Shown here: positions 44,271 to 52,308 of the stretch, piece after piece | Layout: each line of letters opens with the position of its first letter | Numbering within the stretch: position 1 is the first letter of the stretch | NCBI GenBank assembly: GCA_963931435.1 | Contig: OZ007012.1 | Span: 2,331,636-2,395,635 of the forward strand | Origin: Coprousia sp963931435 | GTDB taxonomy: Bacteria; Actinomycetota; Coriobacteriia; Coriobacteriales; Coriobacteriaceae | DNA: 64,000 nucleotides | Direction of reading: 5' to 3' | Notes under the pieces: generated by a model | Told to the model about the DNA's origin: nothing | Databases searched by the model: none | What the model saw: only the letters and a program-made list of their open reading frames with translations | Made by a program: the position numbers and the translations under genes

Positions 44271-44521
44271 AAAAGTCGCTATCCCTTGGAATCACCTTAA
44301 GCGTGATGGTGGTTACCAGTGCAGTGGTGGGTTACAAGATTGCGACGGATGAAGAGCTACGCGATAAGATCATCAGGAGTATCCAGGACGTATTCGCTGT
44401 TTCAAAGAGCAAGATCAGCGGTATGTCTGAGGATGTGGCCATGAGGACAGCTCAGTTGACAAGAAACCCCAAGGTGAATCAGGAGTGGGTCTCCCAGCAA
44501 TGGGATGCGTTGGGACTATAG
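44267..44521 (+). CDS. Small membrane-anchored protein encoded with parAB
   Basis: The 84-residue product has an N-terminal membrane helix (KKSLSLGITLSVMVVTSAVV) and a charged helical body ending QEWVSQQWDALGL. Its ATG overlaps the parB TGA (ATGA), so translation is coupled to parB. It is outwardly like YtxH-type anchored proteins but I do not recognise a family. The context suggests it may tether or assist the partition machinery at the membrane; that is inference. Confidence 0.75.
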   Translation: MKKSLSLGITLSVMVVTSAVVGYKIATDEELRDKIIRSIQDVFAVSKSKISGMSEDVAMRTAQLTRNPKVNQEWVSQQWDALGL

Positions 44522-44784
44522 GGATTAAAGAGTAATGGTTGAGATGGCCGGTGAATTCAACGACAAACTATTGAAAGAGCTGAAGAGCTGGAGACCGGAA
44601 GACGAGAAGGATGGGGAGTTGAAGTGTCGGAGGGGTATAGGGTCACGGAGTTGAAGGCTCTTGGGGATACGGAGCCAAGAAGGGTCAGGGAATCCAGTGC
44701 TATAATAAATAGTAGTTACGATATATAATAAGGTACCTAACTAATAGTTAACCTCAAACAAAAATTACAACGCAAATTTGAGAA
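44522..44784. other. AT-rich intergenic region after the parAB operon
   Basis: It contains a doubtful 39-codon frame (44535-44654, MVEMAGEFNDKLLKELKSWR and on) without a convincing ribosome-binding site, then a very AT-rich stretch with TATAATAAAT and TATATAATAAGG around 44700-44735, and the right copy of the 15-bp inverted repeat. Confidence 0.45.
44726..44740 (-). repeat. Right copy of the 15-bp inverted repeat
   Basis: TAATAAGGTACCTAA is the exact reverse complement of 41012-41026, 3.7 kb away, with AGGTACCT at the centre of each copy. Confidence 0.75.
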
Positions 44785-44814
44785 GAAACGGCGCTCCAGG
44801 TGGAGCGCCGTTTC
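44785..44814. terminator. Bidirectional terminator between parAB and rlmN
   Basis: A perfect 13-bp stem (GAAACGGCGCTCC with GGAGCGCCGTTTC) closes AGGT. A/T at both ends suits termination from both sides. Its right arm overlaps a parS-like site. Confidence 0.8.
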
Positions 44815-44824
44815 ACATGAAACG
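44809..44824. promoter_or_regulatory. Degenerate parS-like site in the terminator arm
   Basis: CGTTTCACATGAAACG matches parS at 13 of 16 positions, with both GTTTCA and TGAAAC arms intact. Confidence 0.4.
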
Positions 44825-44879
44825 CGTCAACGGGATCCAGGTATAACCTTGGTCCGAGTATGACCCTGTGGAAGCAAAG

Positions 44880-45929
44880 TTAACGCTTCTGACTGGTGAG
44901 ACGCTGTTTGAGCTGGCCGCAGGCGGCGTCGATATCGGCGCCACGGCTGAGGCGTATGGTCGTCTCCACCCCCCTGTTTTGCAGGCGGCGCTGAAGATCC
45001 TCGACCTTCTTCATCGGAGAGGGCTTGAATGGACTGTCAGGAATGTCGTTCAGCTGGATGAGATTGACGTGACACAGTGTTCCCCCGCAGAAGTCGCACA
45101 GGGCGCGCATCTCGGGTTCTGTGTCGTTGACGCCCTCGATCATGGCGAACTCATAGGTCGGGCGGCGTCCCGTTGCCTCGGTGTACTGCTGGAGCGCTTC
45201 ATGGAGACGTAGGAGCGTGTACTTCTTGACGCCGGGCATGAGCTGGTTGCGCGTCGACTGCACGGCGGAATGCAGCGAGATAGCGAGAGTGAACTGCTCG
45301 GGGATCTTCGAAAAGGCGCGGATACCTGGGATGATGCCGCAGGTGGAGACGGTGAGGTGACGCGCGCCGATGTTCAGACCGTGCTCGGAGTTGAGCTGAC
45401 GCAGAGCTTGCAGGGTAGCGTCGTAGTTGGCGAAGGGCTCGCCCTGTCCCATGAAGACGACGCTCGTGACGCGTTCACCCAGATCGCGGGCGACATGTAC
45501 GACCTGGTCGACGATCTCTTGCGCGGTGAGGGATCGCGTGAGGCCGGCGAGACCCGTCGCGCAGAACGCGCATCCCATGCCGCATCCGGCTTGTGTCGAG
45601 ACGCAGACGGCCAGGCGGTTGCGGCTGGGCATGCCGACCGTTTCCACGGCGACGCCGTCAGGGAAGCGGAGCAGGTACTTGCGAGAGCCGTCACGGGAGA
45701 TCTGTCGGGCGACTTCCTCAGGAGCGGCGAGTTGGAAGCGCTCTGCCAGCTGTTCGCGCAGCGCCTTGGGGAGGTTGGTCATCTCGTCGAACGAAAGCGC
45801 CTGCTTGTCGAAGAGCCACTCGCACAACTGCTTGGCACGAAAAGCGGGCTGACCCATCTCGGCGACAAGAGATGAGATGTCATCTGGGGTGAGGGAACGG
45901 ATGTCGCGTGTGCGCGTCGTGTGTTCCAT
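44880..45929 (-). CDS. rlmN: Dual-specificity 23S rRNA/tRNA methyltransferase RlmN
   Basis: The 349-residue radical-SAM enzyme makes 2-methyladenosine in 23S rRNA and certain tRNAs. The iron-sulfur cluster motif is CGMGCAFCATG near residue 118. The catalytic-pair cysteines are in LTVSTCGIIPGI-adjacent and C-terminal GADIDAACGQL regions, and the family-typical FMGQGEPFANYD is present. AAAGGAAGG precedes the ATG at 45929. It diverges from ddl and converges on parAB at a shared terminator. Confidence 0.96.
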   Translation of the reverse strand: MEHTTRTRDIRSLTPDDISSLVAEMGQPAFRAKQLCEWLFDKQALSFDEMTNLPKALREQLAERFQLAAPEEVARQISRDGSRKYLLRFPDGVAVETVGMPSRNRLAVCVSTQAGCGMGCAFCATGLAGLTRSLTAQEIVDQVVHVARDLGERVTSVVFMGQGEPFANYDATLQALRQLNSEHGLNIGARHLTVSTCGIIPGIRAFSKIPEQFTLAISLHSAVQSTRNQLMPGVKKYTLLRLHEALQQYTEATGRRPTYEFAMIEGVNDTEPEMRALCDFCGGTLCHVNLIQLNDIPDSPFKPSPMKKVEDLQRRLQNRGVETTIRLSRGADIDAACGQLKQRLTSQKR

Positions 45930-46051
45930 AGAGGCCTTCCTTTAGGATACGGGTGTCCGGAACAATCTATACCAAAGGGCACGTACAATAGGGTATCGTG
46001 CGCGAAAACGCGCGCTACGATGAAAAAACCACCGGGAGAGGGGCGGTTACC

Positions 46052-47008
46052 ATGGCGGTTGAAGACCGTGGCAGCATGCGGATTGCGGTGCTCGCAGGGG
46101 GAATCTCCGACGAGCGCGAGATATCGTTCGGCTCGGGCAAGAACGTCTGTCATGCGCTGCAGGAAGCTGGATACGGCCAGGTCGAGCTGCTGGATCCGGC
46201 CGCAGACGATTTCATGGCGCGCCTGGGTTCCGGCTCCTATGACGCGGCGTTCATCGCGCTCCATGGTCGCGGCGGCGAGGACGGCATGGTGCAGAGCGTT
46301 CTCACCTATTTCGGGATCCCCTACACGGGTTCTGGAGTGATCGCGAGCGCGTGCGCCGCGGACAAGGACGTCTCCAAGGCTCTTTACGAGCGCGCGGGCA
46401 TCCCCATCGCCCGAGGGCTTGTGGTGGGTCGCGATGAGGATGTGGATGGCGAGGCGATCGTGTCCGATCTGGGCGGTTCGTGTTTCGTCAAGCCGGCGGT
46501 CAACGGTTCGAGCTACGGTGCCTCGCTGGTGCATGCCGCTGACGAGCTCGCGGGTGCGCTCGAGCTGGCGTTCGAGCACGGGGACAAGGCGCTCATCGAG
46601 GAGCGCCTCGTGGGCACCGAGGTGACGGTGGGCGTGTTCGAGGGCGCTGAGCTCATGGCGCTGCCGGTGGTGGAGATTCGCAAGCAGGAGAACGCGGAGT
46701 TCTACGATCTCGACGTCAAATATATTGACCCCTCGCTGGTGCATCGGATTCCCGCTGAAATAGATCCAGACGCCTACGCCCGCGTCCAGGAGCTGGCATG
46801 CCGCGCGCACCAGGCGCTGGGATGCAGCGGGTTCTCGCGCAGCGACTTCATCGTCACGGAGCGCGGGCCGGTGATCCTCGAGACGAACACCATCCCGGGC
46901 ATGACCGATACCTCGCTGTATCCCGATGAGGTGCGCCATGCGGGGATGCGCTTCAGCGACGTGTGCGATCGTCTGGTTGAGCTGGCGCTCGAGCGCGCGG
47001 GCGCGTAG
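46052..47008 (+). CDS. ddl: D-alanine--D-alanine ligase
   Basis: The 318-residue ATP-grasp enzyme joins two D-Ala for peptidoglycan precursors. It shows LAGGISDEREISFGSGKN at the N-terminus, ALHGRGGEDGMVQ, the KPAVNGSSYGASLV loop and the metal-binding ILETNTIPGMTDTSLYP. The ATG at 46052 follows GGGAGAGGGG, which favours it over an upstream in-frame start. The YxD-type residues expected in D-Ala-D-Ala enzymes are present (NAEFYDLDVKY). It is followed after 23 bases by the DinG-like gene. Confidence 0.94.
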   Translation: MAVEDRGSMRIAVLAGGISDEREISFGSGKNVCHALQEAGYGQVELLDPAADDFMARLGSGSYDAAFIALHGRGGEDGMVQSVLTYFGIPYTGSGVIASACAADKDVSKALYERAGIPIARGLVVGRDEDVDGEAIVSDLGGSCFVKPAVNGSSYGASLVHAADELAGALELAFEHGDKALIEERLVGTEVTVGVFEGAELMALPVVEIRKQENAEFYDLDVKYIDPSLVHRIPAEIDPDAYARVQELACRAHQALGCSGFSRSDFIVTERGPVILETNTIPGMTDTSLYPDEVRHAGMRFSDVCDRLVELALERAGA

Positions 47009-47031
47009 GCGCCGGCGAGAAGGGGGAAGCG

Positions 47032-49923
47032 ATGCGGGAGGATGCCCTGCTGCCGCGTACGCCGCGGTTCGTCGCCGAGGCCTATGCCACGCTCGCCGAG
47101 CGCGCGAAGACGCGTGACTTCGGTCTGCTGGAAGAGGACGTGGTCATCCTCGATACCGAGACCACGGGGCTGTCGGTGCGCGAGAACGAGCTGATCGAGA
47201 TCTCGGCGGCGCGGCTATCTGGTGGTCGCATCGTGGACCGCATCGACACCTTCGTCAAGCCCTCGGGGTTGATTCCCCCCGAGATCGTCGAGCTCACGCA
47301 CATCACCAACGCGCAGGTGGCCCATGCGCCGTCTGCGCGCGAAGCCGTGGCCGAGCTCGCGGCGTTCGTGCAGGGCGCCCCGGTGGTGGCGCACAACGCC
47401 GGGTTCGACCGCTCCTTCATCGAGGCAGTGCCCGGAGGGCGCGAGGTGAGCGAGATCTGGATCGATTCGCTCGCCCTGTCGCGCATAGCGCTCCCCCGCC
47501 TCGCCTCGCACAAGCTTTCCTTCCTGGCCGAGGTGTTCGGGGCATCGGCCGTCTCGCATCGCGCCGGCGACGATGTGGACGCCCTCGCGGGTATCTGGCG
47601 GGTGCTCCTCACGGCGCTCTCGGATCTGCCCGCAGGCCTTCTCCAGCGCCTGGCGGACATGCATCCGGATGTGGCGTGGGCGTACCGCCCCCTCTTCTCC
47701 TATCTGGCACAGGAGCGCCCCGAGGAGCCGTTCTCACTGGTCGCGGAGCGCGCCCGCGTGCTCGCATCCGATGATGCGCCCGATCGCGTGGATGCCGACG
47801 AGCTGGACCATCTGGACATGCCCTCCGCGGGGCAGATCGAGGATGCCTTCGCGCCGGGCGGCTTGGTGAGCCGGATGTATGCGGACTATGAGCCGCGACC
47901 CGAGCAGGTCGCGATGGCCGTCGAGGTGCGCGACGCGCTCGCGCGCGCCGAGCATCGCGTGATAGAGGCAGGTACCGGCGTGGGCAAGTCGGTCGCCTAT
48001 CTGGTGCCGCTCGTCGCCGCCGCCCGCCGCAACCGCGTGACGGTGGGCATCGCCACCAAATCCAACAACCTTGCCGACCAGCTCATCTACCATGAGCTGC
48101 CCCGCTTGGCGCACGAGCTGCCGGATGGGCTGTCGTTCTGCGCGCTCAAGGGGTATGACCACTACCCCTGTCTGCGCAAGCTGGAGCGTATGAGCCGCAG
48201 TGCGACCGAGATCGTCACTACGCGCGATCCGGCGGACACCCTCACCGCCATCGCGGTCATCTACGCGTTCGCCTGCCAATCGCCCGAGGGCGACCTCGAT
48301 GCGTTGGGGATCCGCTGGAAGAGCGTCGACCGCTCGTCGCTCACCACCGCCTCGCGCGAGTGCGCACGCAGCCTGTGCCCGTTCTATCCCGATGCGTGCC
48401 TGGTGCATGGGGCCCGCCGCCGCGCCGCGAAGGCGGATGTGGTCGTGACCAACCACTCCCTGCTGTTCCGCAACGTGCAAGCCGATGGAAAGATCCTGCC
48501 CCCGATCCGCACCTGGGTCGTCGACGAGGCCCACGCGATCGAGGCGGAGGCGCGCAGGCAGTGGGCCCAGGTGGTTTCGGCGGACGAGGTGCGCCTGCTG
48601 CTGGAGCGCCTGGGGGGCGACAAGACGGGCGCGCTGGGGCGTCTCGCCTCGGAGCTCGCCTCGTCGGATGCCGCGACGCTCTATCTCGGGCTCGTCGCCA
48701 AGGCCGTCTCATCGGCCCGCCGCGCCGCGTTCGTGGTCGGCGACGTGTTCGATGAGCTGCGGTCGTTCGCCAAGGCGGCGCAGGGGCGTGGCGGCGACCC
48801 CCAGGGCCTCTGGCTCGGCCCCGACGTCCGCGCCACGAGCGAGTGGACGAGCGTGGTGCTCGCGGGTCGGACCGCCCAAGATGCCCTCGAACAGCTGGAC
48901 AAGAACCTGAAGTCACTGGTGGAGGCGGTTTCCCAGGAGAGCGCGCGCCTCGTGCTCGATGCCGCCGACATCGAGCGGCGCCTCGCCGAGCAGCTGGCCG
49001 CCCTCGCACTCGTCCTCGATGCCTCCGATGAGCGCTACGTGTTCTCGGTGCGGGTGAACACGCGCATCAAGGCGGGTGGGGAGGCTCTTTGCGCCGAACC
49101 GCTCGACATCGGCGCGGCGTTCGCGCAGGATTGGTATCCCGAGATGCACTCGCTCGTGTTCACCTCGGCCACGCTGGCGGTTTCCGGGTCGTTCGATCAC
49201 TTCTGCCACGCGGTGGGGCTCGATCGGCTCGATGCAGGGGCGTATCGGGCGCTGCATCTCGATTCGAGCTACGATTTCGATCGCAACATGGCGGTCGTCG
49301 TGGCCTCGGATGTGCCCGATCCGCGGCGCCGAGACCTCTATCTCGACCGGATGGAGCAGCTGATCGTCGACGTGCACCGCGCGATGGGCGGTTCGGTGCT
49401 CACCCTGTTCACCAACCGGCGCGACATGGAGGAGCTGTTCGATCGCGTCGAGCCGCAGCTGGCGCGCGGGGGCCTGGAGCTGCGATGCCAGAGGCGCCAG
49501 ACCTCGGCCAAGCAGCTGCGCGACCACTTCATAGCCGAGAAGGGATCGTCGCTCTTCGCGCTCAAGGCGTTCTGGGAGGGGTTCGATGCGTCGGGTGACA
49601 CGCTGCGGTGCGTGATCATACCCAAGCTGCCCTTCGCCCGCCCCACCGATCCCGTGGCCTGCGAGCGCGACGCGCGCGAAAAGGGAGCCTGGGGTCGCTA
49701 CGTGCTGCCCGAGGCGGTCATCGAGCTCAAACAGGCTGCGGGGCGCCTGATCCGGTCGTCATCGGACACGGGCGTGCTTGTGCTGGCCGATTCGCGCCTG
49801 GTGAGCAAGGGCTACGGCAAGAAGTTCCTCTCGTCGCTCCCCACCGCCTCCTACCAGCGCATCGAGACGGCGCAGGTGGGTCGGTACCTGGAGCTCTGGC
49901 GCAAGAGCCATCACGGCGCGTAG
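47032..49923 (+). CDS. DnaQ-type exonuclease / DinG-family helicase
   Basis: The 963-residue product starts with a 3'-5' exonuclease domain (ExoI VILDTETTGLSV near 40, ExoII VVAHNAGFDRSF near 121, ExoIII HRAGDDVDALA near 178). It continues with a superfamily 2 XPD/DinG-like helicase: Walker A EAGTGVGKSVAYL near 313, DEAH box VVDEAHAIEAEA near 496 and C-terminal LKQAAGRLIRSSSDTGVL. Four cysteines between Walker A and DEAH could hold an iron-sulfur cluster, though spacing differs from E. coli DinG. The fused form is common in Gram-positives; a role in repair of replication-linked structures is likely. Probably co-transcribed with ddl. Confidence 0.92.
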   Translation: MREDALLPRTPRFVAEAYATLAERAKTRDFGLLEEDVVILDTETTGLSVRENELIEISAARLSGGRIVDRIDTFVKPSGLIPPEIVELTHITNAQVAHAPSAREAVAELAAFVQGAPVVAHNAGFDRSFIEAVPGGREVSEIWIDSLALSRIALPRLASHKLSFLAEVFGASAVSHRAGDDVDALAGIWRVLLTALSDLPAGLLQRLADMHPDVAWAYRPLFSYLAQERPEEPFSLVAERARVLASDDAPDRVDADELDHLDMPSAGQIEDAFAPGGLVSRMYADYEPRPEQVAMAVEVRDALARAEHRVIEAGTGVGKSVAYLVPLVAAARRNRVTVGIATKSNNLADQLIYHELPRLAHELPDGLSFCALKGYDHYPCLRKLERMSRSATEIVTTRDPADTLTAIAVIYAFACQSPEGDLDALGIRWKSVDRSSLTTASRECARSLCPFYPDACLVHGARRRAAKADVVVTNHSLLFRNVQADGKILPPIRTWVVDEAHAIEAEARRQWAQVVSADEVRLLLERLGGDKTGALGRLASELASSDAATLYLGLVAKAVSSARRAAFVVGDVFDELRSFAKAAQGRGGDPQGLWLGPDVRATSEWTSVVLAGRTAQDALEQLDKNLKSLVEAVSQESARLVLDAADIERRLAEQLAALALVLDASDERYVFSVRVNTRIKAGGEALCAEPLDIGAAFAQDWYPEMHSLVFTSATLAVSGSFDHFCHAVGLDRLDAGAYRALHLDSSYDFDRNMAVVVASDVPDPRRRDLYLDRMEQLIVDVHRAMGGSVLTLFTNRRDMEELFDRVEPQLARGGLELRCQRRQTSAKQLRDHFIAEKGSSLFALKAFWEGFDASGDTLRCVIIPKLPFARPTDPVACERDAREKGAWGRYVLPEAVIELKQAAGRLIRSSSDTGVLVLADSRLVSKGYGKKFLSSLPTASYQRIETAQVGRYLELWRKSHHGA

Positions 49924-50078
49924 CGGGCGGGCGCGGCACCCGCTTCCGCCCCATGACGCTCGAGGGCACCCGTCCCCTGATCCCCGGGGCCCGGCGTCGA
50001 TGGTTGGCCCCGGCTCGCCCTCTCCCGCGTCCGCCCCGGCCCGCGCGGACGCGCGTCCTCGCTTCGTTAGCGTAAGGC

Positions 50079-51062
50079 TCAGTTGCGAAGCAGGTTCTCG
50101 CTGTAGTCGGTGAACTCCTGAACCAGGGAGTCCGGCGCCGTGATGCGCATAAGTCCTCCAAAGGAGAGCACCTGGTCGAAGAGCCAGGGGCGTGCGGAGA
50201 CCCTGAGGGTGATGCTCCAGACGCCTTCCCCCTCGCCGCACCGCACCTCCTCGATGCCCGCCCAAGCGGGAGGTTCCTCGGTCGCATCGAGTTCCAGATG
50301 GACGGTTTCGCCTGCGCGCGCCAACGATTGCGCGGGGGCGGGTGCATCTTCCGCGTCCCCTTCCGCATCCGACGCGGCTCCCGATGGGTGCTGGGTTCCT
50401 GCGGGGGCCCTATCCAGCAGGATGACGGAGGCGATGCGCTCCAGCCGGTAGCGGTGGACGTGATTCTTTGCGACGTTCCGCGCGATGAGGTAGCCGCACC
50501 CGTCGAGGATCTCGGTGCGCAGGGGAGCCACCGTGCGCTCAGCCGGTTCCGTCTCAGCCTGAGCACGATAGAGGATGCGGCATGCGCGCCCGGTGTCGAG
50601 CGCCTCCGCGAGCAGGGGGTAGTGTGCTCCCAACGCTGCGTTCGGCGCAAGCGGGATAGCCGGAGCACTCCCAGCGCCGTCGGGTAGCAGAGCCGCTGCG
50701 AGCCGTTCACGCGCCGCGGCATCAAGGTTGAGGTCGTTGAAGAGCGATGCCAGGACGGCGCCCTCGCCCGCGCTGAGGCGCAGGGGCACGAGCTGAGCGT
50801 CCGCCCCCTCGAGAACGATGTCACCATGGTCGCGCCAAGCGCGCACCCGCGCCCCCGTGGAGCGGTCGGAGAGCGTCGAGATGAGATTGAGGCATTCATC
50901 GAGCTCGCTGTCCGTACAGGCCAGCTCGTCGCGCGCCTCCTGCTCGGTGATGATGCAGCCCTCGACGGATGAGAGGATCTCGAGCAGATGTATCGCCCGC
51001 TCGACGCGCTCGTCGCTTCTGCGCGGCTGCGTGACCTTGCGCGGCGATCGCTTAGCGCTCAT
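50079..51062 (-). CDS. WYL-domain regulator, second of pair
   Basis: The 327-residue product has an N-terminal helical region (RVERAIHLLEILSSVEGCII) resembling a winged helix, a WYL domain near residues 170-240 (ACRILYRAQAETEPAERTVA; ILDGCGYLIARNVAKNHVHR) and a WCX-like C-terminus with WLFDQVLSFGGLMRI. Paired WYL proteins of actinobacteria (PafB/PafC type) act together as DNA-damage or ligand-responsive activators. The start at 51062 overlaps the end of the upstream WYL gene by 11 bases. It converges on the DinG-like gene. Confidence 0.85.
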   Translation of the reverse strand: MSAKRSPRKVTQPRRSDERVERAIHLLEILSSVEGCIITEQEARDELACTDSELDECLNLISTLSDRSTGARVRAWRDHGDIVLEGADAQLVPLRLSAGEGAVLASLFNDLNLDAAARERLAAALLPDGAGSAPAIPLAPNAALGAHYPLLAEALDTGRACRILYRAQAETEPAERTVAPLRTEILDGCGYLIARNVAKNHVHRYRLERIASVILLDRAPAGTQHPSGAASDAEGDAEDAPAPAQSLARAGETVHLELDATEEPPAWAGIEEVRCGEGEGVWSITLRVSARPWLFDQVLSFGGLMRITAPDSLVQEFTDYSENLLRN

Positions 51063-52083
51063 GGGCATCCACCGCCTTCCGTATCCGGTTGCCCCATGCC
51101 TGGACGAGGGGTTTGGGAGTGCGGGGACGCATGCCGTCCCGCGCATGCTGGAGCGCGAAGGCGGACGCCTTGTCCAGGTTGCGCGCTGTGGTGGTCCATG
51201 TCCATGCTCCATCTTCCGTGCGGTCGATGCGCCCGCGCCCCATGGTGATGGAGAGGATTTCCTGCTCGGTGCGGGCGGAGGGGAAGGCGAAGGACACCTC
51301 GACTGCCTCCTCGTCTGCGAGGTCGAAGGGGAGGAACAGCTGGTCTGCGAGCGCGAAGTCGGAGGGGATGCGATACGGCTCCCCCAGCGCGCGTATGCGC
51401 TCGATCCTCTCGAGGCGGAAGGTGCGCACCGTGCTCGTCTTGTCATCCAGGCCGGTGAGATAGGGTTGGCCCTGCTCGGTGAAGACCCCGTACACGGCAA
51501 CGCTGCGCTCGGAGGCCTCGCCGCGCGCGTTGGTGTAGGAGAACACGAGGCGCCGGCGCTGCGAGAGGGCCGTCCACACCGCGTCGGCCACGGGGTCGGC
51601 GGCCGCGTCCTCGCGTCCCGCGCGCTCGGGCAGCTCCCCCTTGAGCGCGGCGAGCGCCTCGACCGCTTTGGCACGCACGGCGCGCAGGGGCTTGGCAAGA
51701 GGTGTCGCATGGTCGCGCAGATAGTCGTCAATCGCGCGGATGAGCACCCGCGCGTCTGCCTCCTCCACGATGCCGCCCGCAGCGAACGTTCGTTCACGGT
51801 CGATGGCCCAGGAGCTCTCCTCGGTCTCCGAGGTGCCGACCGGGTGGATCTCCTCGATGATGATGCCCCGCTGGGCGAGCTTGGTGCGGTCGCGTCGGAA
51901 CTTGCGCAGGTCCGAGGCGGGGTTGGAAGATCCGTAACCCAGGTCGGAATCGCTGACGATGCGGGAGGTCGGGACGGGTCCGCGCGCAGCGTTGAGGATG
52001 AAGAGGAGGTTGAGCAGGCGCTGCGCGGTGGGGTCCACGCGCGACGGTGCCGGGGTCTCCTCTGGATCTTCATCGGATGGCAT
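51052..52083 (-). CDS. WYL-domain regulator, first of pair
   Basis: The 343-residue product has a winged-helix-like N-terminus (QRLLNLLFILNAARGPVPTS; SDLRKFRRDRTKLAQRGI), a WYL domain near 170-230 (QRRRLVFSYTNARGEASERS; GVFTEQGQPYLTGLDDKTS) and a C-terminal extension. It forms an overlapping pair with the WYL gene downstream. By analogy with PafBC the two may form a heterodimer; the stimulus is unknown. GGAGGGG precedes the ATG at 52083. Confidence 0.87.
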   Translation of the reverse strand: MPSDEDPEETPAPSRVDPTAQRLLNLLFILNAARGPVPTSRIVSDSDLGYGSSNPASDLRKFRRDRTKLAQRGIIIEEIHPVGTSETEESSWAIDRERTFAAGGIVEEADARVLIRAIDDYLRDHATPLAKPLRAVRAKAVEALAALKGELPERAGREDAAADPVADAVWTALSQRRRLVFSYTNARGEASERSVAVYGVFTEQGQPYLTGLDDKTSTVRTFRLERIERIRALGEPYRIPSDFALADQLFLPFDLADEEAVEVSFAFPSARTEQEILSITMGRGRIDRTEDGAWTWTTTARNLDKASAFALQHARDGMRPRTPKPLVQAWGNRIRKAVDAHER

Positions 52084-52308
52084 GGTGAACCCCTCCTTCG
52101 CAAGGTCGCTGGCCGCTGCAGGTGCACTTGGAGGTCATTCTAGTCGATATGGAGAAGGCGGGAATATCCCCGGTACCCGCCTCCGGTGTTCGGCGCGATA
52201 GCTGCAGAAACAGATAACACGCGCTATACTTTCGACATAATACGAGCACTATCCGCCTTCGCGCTCGCGCGGGCGGATCAATCGCGATACCAGGGATACG
52301 GAGCACTC

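Noticed and set aside
44535..44654. A 39-codon frame after the parAB operon
   Set aside because: No convincing ribosome-binding site, no recognisable features, and a changing base composition; reported only in the intergenic note.
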